DNA of 64,000 bases from Crocinitomicaceae bacterium (GCA_016709005.1 JADJEU010000003.1:124001-188000), one strand, 5' to 3'. Counted from the first letter of the stretch, positions 8,863-18,596 are shown. Numbers and translations are program-made. The notes: generated from the letters alone by a model not told the origin.

Positions 8863-9201
8863 TTATGATCCTTTAAGTTTTTGAATTTCTTCAGATAATT
8901 TTACCACATCGCGTTGAATGATTCCCCAAATTAATTCAGGTTCTATTGAGTCGTAAGCATGTGAAATGATATTGCGCAGACCGATAATTTTCTTTGAAGA
9001 TGAAATTTGAATATCTGGCTGTAATTCAATTAATTTTCGAACTGCTTCACCAATTATTTCCAGCTCACGCTCTAGTGCTCGTTGCATGATCACGTCTTTC
9101 GTAAAGACATTGAAATCATTTCCAATTCGTGCTTTGATGGTTTCTATTTCTGAAATGACACTTTCTATGTCAAGGAGATATTTCAGAACTTTAGGCTGCA
9201 T
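8863..9201 (-). CDS. hepT: HepT-like HEPN toxin (DUF86)
   Basis: All-helical protein of 112 residues with the HEPN RNase motif Rx4HxY at Arg76, His81 and Tyr83 (RNIISHAYDSIEP). DUF86/HepT proteins are RNases or tRNA-acting toxins paired with a MNT-type nucleotidyltransferase that modifies the tyrosine of this motif and so neutralises them. The start overlaps the last 11 bases of the MNT gene, typical of this toxin-antitoxin module. The pair lies between the MFS gene and the AhpD-like gene of the arsenosugar locus, perhaps as an insertion. Confidence 0.88.
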   Translation of the reverse strand: MQPKVLKYLLDIESVISEIETIKARIGNDFNVFTKDVIMQRALERELEIIGEAVRKLIELQPDIQISSSKKIIGLRNIISHAYDSIEPELIWGIIQRDVVKLSEEIQKLKGS

Positions 9202-9499
9202 AGAGATCTATTTTTGATCGGATAATCTCTTCTTTTAACACAGGATTTCGAAGTGAATTCATAGAGACTAAATCAATGTGTCGTCCCGTAATTCGTTCTA
9301 AGCCTTCAAGTAATAGAAAATAGTTGTCAGCATAATCTAACACATCAATATCATCTGAAAATTGGACTAAGAAGTCAATATCACTTTCTGCAGTCATCGT
9401 GTTACGAGCAGCTGATCCAAATACAGAAATGGACTTTACCCGATGCTTTTGGCATAGGATAGTTATTTCATTTAGTCTATTTGAAATCAATTCAACCAT
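9191..9499 (-). CDS. mntA: MntA-like nucleotidyltransferase antitoxin
   Basis: Minimal nucleotidyltransferase of 102 residues. The catalytic signature is G28-S29 followed ten residues later by D40-I-D42 (VFGSAARNTM to ESDIDFLV); a third acidic residue is offered by RHIDLVS. MNT antitoxins inactivate HepT by AMPylation of its active-site tyrosine. The HepT-like gene follows with an 11-base overlap. The order antitoxin then toxin and the intact motifs in both genes suggest a functional module. Confidence 0.88.
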   Translation of the reverse strand: MVELISNRLNEITILCQKHRVKSISVFGSAARNTMTAESDIDFLVQFSDDIDVLDYADNYFLLLEGLERITGRHIDLVSMNSLRNPVLKEEIIRSKIDLYAA

Positions 9500-9597
9500 G
9501 GTATTTCAAAGATAGGGATAATTTGGATGTGCAGCGAAGTATGGGTGTAATGATAGCACGAATTGTGATTAAGTTTGTATCCGATTAGTTTTGATGA

Positions 9598-9981
9598 TTA
9601 TTCAAATCTCTCCCTATACGCTTTCACATATTGAGGAAACTCTTCTTCATAAAACGGGTAAGGGATACCCTCAATAGAAATTTCAAAGCCGTCTGAATCC
9701 ATTCCTGAGATTTGGTTTCCGATGCCAGTTATTTCGACTCCATTTGCTTTAATCACTTTTAGTGTTTCTATTGTCCTTGTGAGTATGAGTTTGTCGTCTG
9801 GATAGTCATCGAATGAAATATTTTTTTGGATGCAATAGGCTTTCAAAAACTGATAACCAAAATCAGGAACGGTGTCAATTATTTTCCCAAAGACTAATCC
9901 CATAGGCGCGTCTGCGTTTTCAAGTAGGGTTGAACCGATTTTTATTTGGTCTAGAAATATTTGATATTTTTTTTCAGACAT
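9598..9981 (-). CDS. hypothetical protein, 127 aa
   Basis: Acidic soluble protein without signal peptide or membrane helix. Visible features are an N-terminal beta-strand pattern (KYQIFLDQIKIGSTLLE), the segment DAPMGLVFGKI and a C-terminal aromatic/acidic stretch (YPFYEEEFPQY). I do not recognise a characterised family. Its size and acidity would fit an immunity-type or partner protein, but no toxin lies beside it apart from the separate MNT/HEPN pair downstream. Codon use resembles that of its neighbours, and the frame is well separated from both flanking genes, so it is probably a real gene. Confidence 0.65.
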   Translation of the reverse strand: MSEKKYQIFLDQIKIGSTLLENADAPMGLVFGKIIDTVPDFGYQFLKAYCIQKNISFDDYPDDKLILTRTIETLKVIKANGVEITGIGNQISGMDSDGFEISIEGIPYPFYEEEFPQYVKAYRERFE

Positions 9982-10008
9982 GTTGTTAATGTGAAATAAA
10001 AATTACCC

Positions 10009-11229
10009 TCACTCCTCCAAATAATCCAAATCCTTCCCGTGTGATTCTTCCAAAAAGAAAATGGAAACAATGGCAATCGCAAAAACAACGGCACCCACAA
10101 TCATGGCTGATGTTAGAATACCGTACTCCGGTTTCATAGCTAACCACCAGATAGACATCAAAACCAAACCGCCGCGCACAAAATTAGGAACGGTGGTGGT
10201 GACTGTGGAGCGAATGTTGGTTCCAAATTGTTCAGACGCAACAGTGACAAAAATGGCCCAATAACCCATGGTGACGCCTAATAAAAATGAAATCGTATAG
10301 TAAGTGAACGGCGAAATTCCATTTGCATTAAAGAACCAAACGCAGAGCATTGCCATGGCTGCAATTGAAATGAGCAAAGCCTTTTTTCGTGACTTTAATT
10401 TTTGGCTGATGTAAGCTGTGATTAAACTTCCAAAGGCAGCTCCCATGTAGTGTAACATCACGGCTTTTCCTCCGCTTACGTCGCCCGTAACGCCCAATGC
10501 TTGTGCAAATTCTTCAGACGGAATAATTAAAATACCAACCACAAACCAAACCGGTAATCCCACAAAAATGCTGGCAATGTATCGCAGTAATTTTTGTGGA
10601 CTTTTTAATACTACAATAAAATTTCCTCGTTTTGAAGTTGAATGTTTTAACTTGTCAAACATGCCTGATTCGTGCACGTAAACTCGCAGAAATAACAATA
10701 ACAAACCTAATACACCACCTACCCAATACGCCTCGCGCCAGCCCCATTCAGCAACTAAAAACGCAAGCACCGCACCGGCAATTCCAACTCCGGTTACCAC
10801 ACCGGTTCCCCAGGCGCGGTGTTCTTTTGAAAGTACTTCTGAAACTAAGGTGATTCCAATACCTAATTCACCTGCTAAACCAAATCCTGCAATCAAACGC
10901 AACCATTGATATTGTTCGACACTGGTTACAAATCCATTTGCAATATTGGCAAGTGAGTAAAGCAAGATGGTCATAAAAAGCGTTGACATTCTGCCGTGCT
11001 TATCACCTAAAAATCCCCAAACAATTCCGCCCAATAGCATACCCAGCATTTGAGCATTCATGAGCTTAGCACCTACTTCTGTCATTTGATCGAGAGGCAC
11101 ACCAATAGCAGTCAGACTGGGCGTACGCACAATTCCGAACAAAATTAAATCGTAGATATCTACAAAATAACCAAGCGCCGCCACAATGACGACAATGTTT
11201 AAGGGGTTGGAGCTGATTTCTTTTTTCAT
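10009..11229 (-). CDS. MFS transporter
   Basis: Integral membrane protein of 406 residues with about twelve hydrophobic helices. It begins NPLNIVVIVAALGYFVDIYD and carries the MFS loop motif GFLGDKHGRM after helix 2. The sequence resembles the sugar/organic-acid:proton symporter branch. It lies upstream of the arsenosugar genes on the same strand, separated from them by the MNT/HEPN pair and a hypothetical gene. MFS genes recur near such clusters, so it may move an arsenosugar or a precursor, but the substrate cannot be read here. Confidence 0.85.
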   Translation of the reverse strand: MKKEISSNPLNIVVIVAALGYFVDIYDLILFGIVRTPSLTAIGVPLDQMTEVGAKLMNAQMLGMLLGGIVWGFLGDKHGRMSTLFMTILLYSLANIANGFVTSVEQYQWLRLIAGFGLAGELGIGITLVSEVLSKEHRAWGTGVVTGVGIAGAVLAFLVAEWGWREAYWVGGVLGLLLLFLRVYVHESGMFDKLKHSTSKRGNFIVVLKSPQKLLRYIASIFVGLPVWFVVGILIIPSEEFAQALGVTGDVSGGKAVMLHYMGAAFGSLITAYISQKLKSRKKALLISIAAMAMLCVWFFNANGISPFTYYTISFLLGVTMGYWAIFVTVASEQFGTNIRSTVTTTVPNFVRGGLVLMSIWWLAMKPEYGILTSAMIVGAVVFAIAIVSIFFLEESHGKDLDYLEE

Positions 11230-11272
11230 AGTTGAGATGACTCAAATATAATAAAGTATCAGACTCAAAAAA

Positions 11273-12422
11273 CTACTCGCCTTCTTTCTGCAATTCAGCG
11301 TTTAAGTAGTAAGCTCCTTTGATTACAAAATCTTTGTTTGCATCTGCAGGATTCAGAAAAATAATTTCTTGTTTGCTGCTTTCAGATGCGCCGGGCTTGA
11401 TTTCGATTTTTTCAAAGACATTTCCTTCACCGTCTTTTTTTACAGAAAACATAATACATTCCGCCTTCTTCTAAAATAGATTCTTTTGGTAGAACGGTGG
11501 TCATATTGCTGTCCAATTCAATGTGTCCGTTGATGTACATGCCCGGAATCAAATAATCTTTTTTGCCAGAAATATCTGCGTACACTTTGATGGCTTTCTG
11601 ATCTTTTTCAAAAGCTTTTCCAACGGCAAAAACGGTTGCCTGAAAAATATCATTTGGATTGGATGACGTGTAGAAATGTACGTTTTGTCCTTCTCTGATT
11701 TTGGCAATGTCTTTTTCGTACACCAAAAGTTCTAAATGTAAATGTTCATTATCTACAATTTCAAAAAGCGATTGCGCAGGATCAATGTATTGACCTAAAT
11801 TGAGTTCAATTAATCTTACGAATCCGTCTATTGGTGAGCGAACCGGAATGCCTGATAACAATTCACCCGCTTCTAGTTTTTTGAAATCAATTCCAATTAA
11901 TTCCAATTGTGTTTTGATGCCTTTGTATTTGAAAAGTGCGTCGTTGTATTCACTTTCTGTTTTGGCAAATGATTTTTCAGAATTGATTTCCTGATCACGT
12001 AAGGTTTTTGCACGTTCGTATTCTTTTTCAAGATAAGCTACCTGATTTTTTGTGGTCAGATAATCTTGTTGCATGGTGATGAATTCAGGATTTTCAAGTG
12101 TTGCTAAGAGTTGTCCTTTTTTGACTTTATCACCTTGAATGACTTGAATGTTTTTGACACGACCTCCAATAATCGCACTTACACTCGCTTTGTTCTGTGG
12201 TGGTAATTCAAGTGTTCCATTGGTTTCAATGGTATAGGCCAGATTCATTTTTTCAACTTTGGAGGTTGTAATTTCCATGGCTGAAATTTGTTCATCAGAA
12301 AGTTCAACGGTATTTTTAATGATTGTCGTTTCTGCTTCTGATGTATTTTTGATTGCGGTCCCACTGCATGACATTAATAAGATAGTTGAAAGCAGCAAGG
12401 TGATTTTATTTTTAGTTTTCAT
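11273..12422 (-). CDS. RND efflux periplasmic adaptor (CzcB-like), with a frameshift near the 3' end
   Basis: Membrane-fusion lipoprotein. The N-terminus has the lipobox LLMSCSG, followed by the biotinyl-lipoyl-like segment GGRVKNIQVIQGDKVKKGQL, an alpha-helical hairpin (about residues 115-165) and a beta-barrel part. The first frame ends in a spurious tail at 11427, but the frame shifted by one base continues for about 50 residues (KKDGEGNVFEKIEIKPGA to the stop at 11273), the expected C-terminal domain. One surplus base in the T7 or A4 run at 11435-11449 explains this. The adaptor links inner-membrane CzcA to the outer-membrane channel. It lies 11 bases downstream of the CzcA-TolC gene. The metal is not determinable from sequence. 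Confidence 0.83.
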
Positions 12423-12433
12423 AAGTCCGTTTT

Positions 12434-15400
12434 TTAATTTCCCATTAAATAATTAATTCGCAAAATGATTTGATTGACGTTGTTGAGCGTCACTAAATAG
12501 TTTTGTCTGATTTGGCTGGATTGTTCCAAACCATCCATAAATTCAAGGTATCCAATCTCTCCTTCGGCATAACTTTTTACCGCGGTTTGTTCTAAGAGAT
12601 CTGCTAATTTTAAGCCGCGCTGCTCATAATAAGTTAATGAGATGCTCGTGTTTTTATACGATTCAAAAAGCTGATAAATTTCCTGCTGAAGTTGGGTGAG
12701 TACCAATTCTTTTTCTTGTAACAGAATTTCATGATTGAGATTTGCAACCTGCACACCAGCACTTTTTTCATTTACAAAGAGAGGAATCCGTATTCCGACA
12801 CTGTATGCATTTAATCCTTGCACACCTTCAATCTGCTGATTGGTATAACCAACGCTGATATCAGGCATGTAACCTGATTTTGCAAGACGAATTTCCTGTT
12901 CTGCCATGTTTGCCATCTGCGTATAATAATTTACCAGCGGATTGTTTTCAAGATTGGAAGTGTCGGGCTGAATAAAATTGATCAATGCAAATGTTGAATC
13001 GGTCAATTCAAATTTTTGGTCAGCCCGAATCAGCAGTTGTAAACTGTTTTGATAGATCGTTCGATTATTCAATTGCGTCCGCAGCAACATATCGATTTCT
13101 TCTTTTTTGACTGCGCCAGACTCAATTCCAAAATGGTTCCGTCTCCGGCATCCAATCTGATCTGTGCTGCTTTTTCAAAATTCTCATAAGCTAATTTCAA
13201 CTGTGTCAAGTTTTGAATGAGTTGATTCAGATAAATAATCTGATGACAGGTTGAGCGCACTTCCAATTCCAGTTCTTTTTTAGAAAGTTGGAGTAGAGCG
13301 TCTGCAACATTTTGCCGTTCATCGTTGACATTTTTTTGTGCAGCGTACACCGTTGGAAAATAAAATTGTTGGTTCAAGTTGATTTGATAATCATTCATCG
13401 AACCATTGATTTGTCCATATCCAAAGGTCACCGCTAACTTGTCTGATTGATAGGATTGGCGGTTGATGTAGTTGACTTGCTCCGCCTCCAGATTTCGCAT
13501 TTTGATTCCGGGATTATTCGTGAAAGCAATATTAACTGCATCATCAATGGTTCCTGAATTGGATTGACCAAACACATTGAATGAAAGGAGCAACGCGATA
13601 GTCAAAATCATTCCATGTCTTGATTTTTTGCGTTTGAGTTCTGATTTTACCATGGATAAATGATAGAGTACAGGCAATACTAATAATGTAAGCAGCGTTG
13701 CAGAAATTAATCCGCCAATGACAACTGTTGCAAGCGGGCGTTGTACTTCAGCTCCGGCTGAATGTGAAATAGCCATCGGTAAAAAACCAAGCGCTGCTGC
13801 TGATGCTGTTAATAGAACGGGACGAATGCGTTGTTTGGTTCCCTGGATGATAAGTGATTTCAATCCGCCCTGGTAATGGTGTTTCATTTCTTTATAATGT
13901 TCAATCAAAACTATTCCATTCAAAACGGCAATTCCGAAAAGTGCAATGAATCCAACTCCGGCTGAAATACTAAAAGGTAAATCACGCATCCATAAAAAGA
14001 GGATTCCGCCTGTTGCTGAAAGTGGAATCGCAGCATATACCAGCAAGGCTTCTTTCACGGAATTAAATGTAAAATAGAGCAAAATGAAAATCAGAATAAG
14101 TGCTAACGGAACCGCCATCATCAAGCGGTCTTTCGCATGATTTAAGTTTTCAAACTGACCGCCGTAATCCAAGGTAAATCCTTCAGGTAGTTTTAGTTTT
14201 TCATCTAAGATTCCCTGAATTTCTTCAACTACAGATTGCAAATCACGGTTACGCACATTCACACCTATCACAATTCTGCGTTTGGTATTTTCACGTGAGA
14301 TTTTTGCAGGACCTTTTGTATAAGAAATAGTTGCAACCTCACGCAGCGGAATTTTATTTCCATTAGGCAGGTCGATGAATAAATTTTCAAGATCGGTGAT
14401 GTCTTTGCGATCTTCTTCACTCATTCTGACAACCAAATCAAACTTTCGTTCACCTTCAAAAACATCGCCGGTTTTTTTACCGCCAAAGGCAATTTGAATG
14501 AGATCATTTAATTCAGCAATGTTCAATCCGTGCTGCGCAATTTTCTGACGATCATAACGCACCAGCATTTGCGGAAGCCCTTCAGTTTTTTCAACTGAGA
14601 TATCTTCAGCACCTTCTACATCTGCAATAAGTGATTTTACTTCGTTTGCTTTTTGTGCAAGAATTTCCAAATCATGGCCATAAATTTTAATCGCCAAATC
14701 TGCGCGCACGCCTGTGATCAATTCATTGAATCGCATTTCGATGGGTTGTGTGAATTCATATTCGATTCCTGCCATGGCGTTTAGTTTTTCTTTCATTTTT
14801 CCAATCAGTTCGTCTTTTGTTTCTGCGTTGACCCATTCAGATTTTGGTTTCAGTTTGATAATCACATCGGCTTCTTCCATACTCATTGGGTCGGTTGGGA
14901 TTTCTGCAGCACCAATTCGTGATACAACCTGATCGACTTCCACAAAATTGTCTTTGAGAATTTTTTCCATTTTAGTGGTGAGGTCAATTGTTTCTGACAG
15001 CGATGTTCCGGTTGGAATGATGGGTTGAATGACAATATCTCCTTCATCCAGGGTTGGAATAAATTCACCGCCCATGGTTGAGAAGATATAGAAGCAACCG
15101 CCTAACCAAACTACTGAAAGTGCAACTACAGCTACTCTGAATTTTAGAGCAAGATTGATAACGGGCTCGTACATCTTCATCAGAAAATTCATCAGTTTGT
15201 CTGACAATGATTTTTCTTTTGAAGATGGTTTGATAAAGAGTGATGCCATTACCGGAACATACGTCAGACAAAGAATCATAGCACCAATCAATGCAAAACT
15301 AAAAGTGAGTGCCATGGGTCTGAACATTTTCCCTTCTACACCTGTGAGCACTAAAATCGGAATGAAAACAATTAAAATAATAAGCTGACCAAAAATCGCA

Positions 15401-16756
15401 GAGCGCATCATTTTGCTTGCACTTTTAATCACCATTTTGTTTTTTGGCATCTTGCAATTCGGCACCTGTAAGACCAAGCAATAAAGCCCGTCCACCAGTC
15501 ATCGAAAAGAGCACAAATTCAACAATGATGATGGCTCCATCTATGATGATTCCAAAATCAACTGCACCTAAAGACATCAGGTTTGCAGAGATTCCAAATG
15601 TTTTCATCAGTGAGATTGCAAACAACAAACACAAGGGGATGATCGATGAAATTAAAAGTCCCGCGCGAATATTCCCGAGCAAAAGAATTACAACGACAAT
15701 TACAATGAGCGCACCCAGAATTAAATTCTCAGCAACGGTGAACGATGTTTTTCCAATCAGTTCACTGCGTTCTAAGAATGGATTGATATAAACTCCTTCA
15801 GGCAGATTTTTTTGAATTTCAGCAACGCGCTCTTTAACAGAGGCAATGACCGCACTTGTTGATGCATCTTTCAGCAACATCACTTGTCCCATTACTTTTT
15901 CACCTTCGCCGTTACCTGTAATTGCGCCAAATCGCAAAGCAGTGCCATAGCCAACCGTTGCAATATCTTTCACAAAAATCGGCGTACCGTTTTGATTTTT
16001 TACAAGGATGTTTTCAATGTCCTGAATCGATCCTACCAAGCCTTCACCGCGAATAAAATAGGCTTGATTTTCTTTTTCAATATAACCGCCGCCGCCAACA
16101 CTGTTGTTGTTTTCAATCGCAGTAAAAATTTCATTGATTGAAACGTCAAGCGAATTCATACGAATTGGATCAATGGCTACTTCATATTGTTTCAGTGCAC
16201 CGCCCCAGGTATTGATTTCAACTACACCCGGCAAACCAGAAAGTTGTCGTTTCACCGTCCAATCCTGAATGGTGCGCAAGTCCATGATGGTGTACTTGTC
16301 TTTAAATTCTGGTTTTACTTCAAGCGTGTATTGATAGATTTCACCGAGACCGGTTGTGATGGGTCCCATAAAAGGAGTTCCAAATCCGGTTGGAATATTT
16401 GCTTCGGCTGATTTTAGTTTTTCAGTGATCAACTGCCGTGGAAGAAAAGTTCCCATCTCGTCATCAAAGACAACAGTCACAACAGAGAGACCAAATTTTG
16501 AAACAGAGCGAATTTCTTTTACGCCCATGATATTGGCCATCTCTAATTCGACCGGATAGGTAAGAAACTGCTCTACATCTTGTGTGGAGAGATTTCGGCT
16601 GGTGGTAATAATTTGTACCTGATTGTTTGTTACATCAGGCACGGCGTCTATCGGAATATTCATCACCGAATAGCTTCCCCACATAATGAGGCCGGCTACT
16701 CCCAGCAGGACGATGAATTTATTGTTTACAGATAAAGCAATGATTTTTTGAATCAT
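12434..16756 (-). CDS. CusA/CzcA heavy-metal RND pump fused to a TolC-like outer-membrane factor, two frameshifts
   Basis: Three frames form one gene of about 1440 residues. The CzcA part (about residues 1-1040) starts MIQKIIALSVNNKFIVLLG and includes GVEGKMFRPMALTFSFAL and a second membrane block (FIALFGIAVLNGIVLIEHY). After the last helix the reading frame runs without a stop through a Gln/Asn-rich TolC-type part to the stop at 12434. Shifts occur at the six-T run 15440-15445 (one base too many) and the six-T run 13103-13108 (one too few); correcting both joins DAKNKMVIKSAS and LAQSKKEEIDMLL. CzcA pumps divalent or monovalent metals from the periplasm, driven by protons. Pump-TolC fusions of this length are known in Bacteroidota. 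The adaptor gene follows. Confidence 0.85.
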
Positions 16757-16840
16757 GGATTAATATTTTTTTGAATAGAAAATAATGATTGGACACCTCT
16801 GAAAGGTGCATGTGTCAGGCAAGAAAAGCTGACGAAAGAA

Positions 16841-17212
16841 TTAGATGATTGGCGGACCTCTGTGCGAGAATCCACTTACGTTCAGAGATTTGAACGAAGT
16901 ATTTTGCTCAGTAGAAATTAACTGAGTAGCTTGTAAATCCGCAGCACGAATGCCAAAAACAGTCACCGAAAGAACGGCAAGCAGTTGTTGCTGGTCTACA
17001 TCAATAGATGCATTTTCAACCGAAAAGTCTTCCAGATGTCCATCTGTTTGGGAAAGGTGAAAACCAAGTGCAATTTGTTCAAAAAGATCGGATGGTTGTG
17101 ATTTTTCAAGGAATGAAATTTCTTTCGAAGTATGATGATCATGCGGTATTAAAGCATGCAACAACAAGACTGTCGTTGCAGTTAAAAGAGCTATAGTCCG
17201 GATGAATTTCAC
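16841..17212 (-). CDS. small His-containing exported protein upstream of the RND genes
   Basis: About 123 residues from a GTG at 17212, where a signal-peptide-like stretch (FIRTIALLTATTVLLLHALI) begins; an upstream ATG at 17260 in frame is possible but would put polar residues before it. The segment HALIPHDHHTSKE is a potential metal-binding cluster just after the hydrophobic helix, and the C-terminus is Gly/Pro-rich (HRGPPII). It precedes the CzcA-TolC gene by 84 bases on the same strand. Small histidine-rich periplasmic proteins often precede RND metal pumps, so a metal-capture or sensing role is inferred. I do not recognise a named family. Confidence 0.65.
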   Translation of the reverse strand: MKFIRTIALLTATTVLLLHALIPHDHHTSKEISFLEKSQPSDLFEQIALGFHLSQTDGHLEDFSVENASIDVDQQQLLAVLSVTVFGIRAADLQATQLISTEQNTSFKSLNVSGFSHRGPPII

Positions 17213-17296
17213 AGGACAAAGGTATATAATAAGATTGGATTGCTTTGTGACGAATGTCATTCAGGCGGTTAAATAAATGTTAAAAGGAAAAGGTAT

Positions 17297-17345
17297 TTTT
17301 TAGTAGCGGGGGACTAACCGACGTCGCCTCGGAATGAGTCCGACA
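17297..17345 (-). repeat. degenerate copy of the 3' half of the initiator tRNA
   Basis: The first 17 bases (TTTTTTAGTAGCGGGGG) are identical to the 3' end plus trailer of the intact tRNA at 17650-17666. Beyond them a degraded anticodon arm (tcggaatgagtccgac against tcgggttatgagcccgac) can be aligned, with deletions in the T arm. The two copies enclose a decayed GIY-YIG gene, with 353 bases between matching positions. Confidence 0.75.
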
Positions 17346-17409
17346 TGTGTGATTGGGTCAATATTCCTTTGATCCATTGTCACCTTGTCCCATTCTCAAT
17401 CTTTCAAGG

Positions 17410-17601
17410 CTACCGATTCGGGAAAAACTCCACGTGAACAGCTACCCAAGGTCTACCGCTAATTGTCCAGCCTTTGGTACTCTTCTCATTGTGAGATTTA
17501 AATCTATCGCACAAATCTGAAGATTCTCCAACGTATGTTTTGCGATTACATAATGAATATAGAACATAGACTACATGTTCGTGATCGACCCCTTTCTCCA
17601 T
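17410..17601 (-). pseudogene. GIY-YIG nuclease domain gene, truncated or decayed
   Basis: Sixty-three residues show the GIY-YIG core: VYVLYSLCNRKTYVGESSD (V-Y-V then Y-V-G), then DRFKSHNEKSTKGWTISGRP and VEFFPNR, where a stop appears. Complete single-domain GIY-YIG proteins of Bacteroidota run about 80-100 residues, so the C-terminal third is missing. In another frame a continuation (SVALKD) and, further on, a tail reading through the tRNA-like remnant (THVGLIPRRRRLVPRY) can be seen. This suggests an originally longer gene ending in the tRNA copy. It starts 57 bases downstream of the tRNA 3' end on the same strand. Function, if any, is unknown. Confidence 0.7.
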
Positions 17602-17622
17602 AATCCTCTCTTCCTAAAAACA

Positions 17623-17655
17623 AAAAAAACGATAACTGGAATGTTATCGTTTTTT
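17623..17655 (-). terminator. rho-independent terminator of the initiator tRNA
   Basis: Perfect inverted repeat AAAACGATAAC / GTTATCGTTTT with a six-base loop, flanked by A and T runs, directly after the tRNA 3' end on the minus strand. It is symmetric enough to act in both directions. Confidence 0.85.
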
Positions 17656-17657
17656 AG

Positions 17658-17729
17658 TAGCGGGGGCCGGACTCGAACCGACGGCCTTCGGGTTATGAGC
17701 CCGACGAGCTACCACTGCTCCACCCCGCA
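17658..17729 (-). tRNA. tRNA-fMet(CAT), initiator
   Basis: Cloverleaf of 72 bases without encoded CCA. The anticodon arm CGGGCTCATAACCCG carries anticodon CAT and the three consecutive G-C pairs that mark initiator tRNAs. The T arm is GTCGG, TTCGAGT loop, CCGGC. The acceptor stem GCGGGG/CCCCGC is preceded by an unpaired first position (T1 opposite T72), also as expected for an initiator. A terminator follows, then a decayed GIY-YIG gene and a tRNA remnant. Confidence 0.93.
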
Positions 17730-17876
17730 ATATATCTTTGTGGTATTGTTTCTATTTGCGGGTACAAATATAGTGGTAGTTTTCCGCCATAGCAAATACT
17801 TATTGAGTTTTTTTTGTTTGGATAGATTTTATGATGATGCCGGAGACCACAATAGCAATGAAATTCAAGCAACTAC

Positions 17877-18284
17877 TTAAACCGCAGCTCGCTTAGAATA
17901 ATTCTGATATTGTTCATTCAGCCAGATAATCGCTTCCAGTTCATTCGTCATGACCCTCACATTATCTTTTGATCTGAAAATTTTCACGTAAGTATGAACT
18001 CCGAGTTTCTGACCAAAGTTTTTTACGAGAAGTACTTCCGCAATTCGCAAGCGCAGGATGGTTTCGTTTTTGGCAGCATATTCTTTTGCTTCAGGTGAAA
18101 GCGAAAGAAAATCTTTTGTGAGATCGATGAGCGTGCAATATTTTTCTTCACAAAAAAGTTGTTCGCGTGATGCAGTCAATTCTTTCATGTCATCAACGTT
18201 TACAGTTTTGTCTTTCAGATAAGTTACTTTCATAACTGACCCAATTCGCTCAACTGTTCCGGCGGAGAATTTTAGAATTTGCAT
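17877..18284 (-). CDS. hypothetical protein, DUF7793-like
   Basis: About 135 residues from the ATG at 18284 (MQILKFSAGTVERIG); an in-frame ATG 33 bases upstream would add a short hydrophobic stretch and is less likely. The protein has an alternating beta/alpha pattern, a Cys pair (FCEEKYCTLIDL), and the segment DLTKDFLSLSPEAKEYAA that recalls small STAS-like proteins of Bacteroidota which begin with a similar strand and contain SxEAR/KEYAA. No signal peptide or membrane helix is present. Proteins of this type may sense or bind nucleotides through a STAS-like fold, but no function is established. It stands alone between two tRNA genes. Confidence 0.7.
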   Translation of the reverse strand: MQILKFSAGTVERIGSVMKVTYLKDKTVNVDDMKELTASREQLFCEEKYCTLIDLTKDFLSLSPEAKEYAAKNETILRLRIAEVLLVKNFGQKLGVHTYVKIFRSKDNVRVMTNELEAIIWLNEQYQNYSKRAAV

Positions 18285-18481
18285 GCTTAAAAGTAAGCAA
18301 ATTAAACGAACTGACAAATACTATGCTTTGACTCAGAGTGGATTAAGTCGTATAAAGTCATTCAAACGGCCTTGTCAAAAGGGCATTCAGCTAATTTCAG
18401 CTTTGTTCATTTGGGTATGACTTCTCAGCTAAAATTTCAAATTCAAGAGGAATACCTATTTTTGTTCCGCAATAAATTTTT

Positions 18482-18553
18482 GGCTCCCTAGTTCAATGGA
18501 TAGAATGGAAGTTTCCGGAACTTCAGATCCAGGTTCGATTCCTGGGGGGGCTA
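18482..18553 (+). tRNA. tRNA-Arg(CCG)
   Basis: Cloverleaf of 72 bases: acceptor GGCTCCC/GGGGGCT (two G-T pairs), D arm GTTC/GAAT, anticodon stem GAAGT/ACTTC with loop TTCCGGA (anticodon CCG), T arm CCAGG/CCTGG with loop TTCGATT, discriminator A. No CCA is encoded. A hairpin terminator follows immediately. Confidence 0.92.
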
Positions 18554-18554
18554 C

Positions 18555-18596
18555 AAAATCAGAGGGAGTGTGAGAGCGAAACGAACTCTGATTTTT
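18555..18596 (+). terminator. terminator after tRNA-Arg
   Basis: Inverted repeat AAAATCAGAG / CTCTGATTTTT ending in a T run, starting two bases after the tRNA. Its loop carries one arm (cagagggagtgtgagagcg) of a longer inverted repeat, described separately. Confidence 0.75.
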
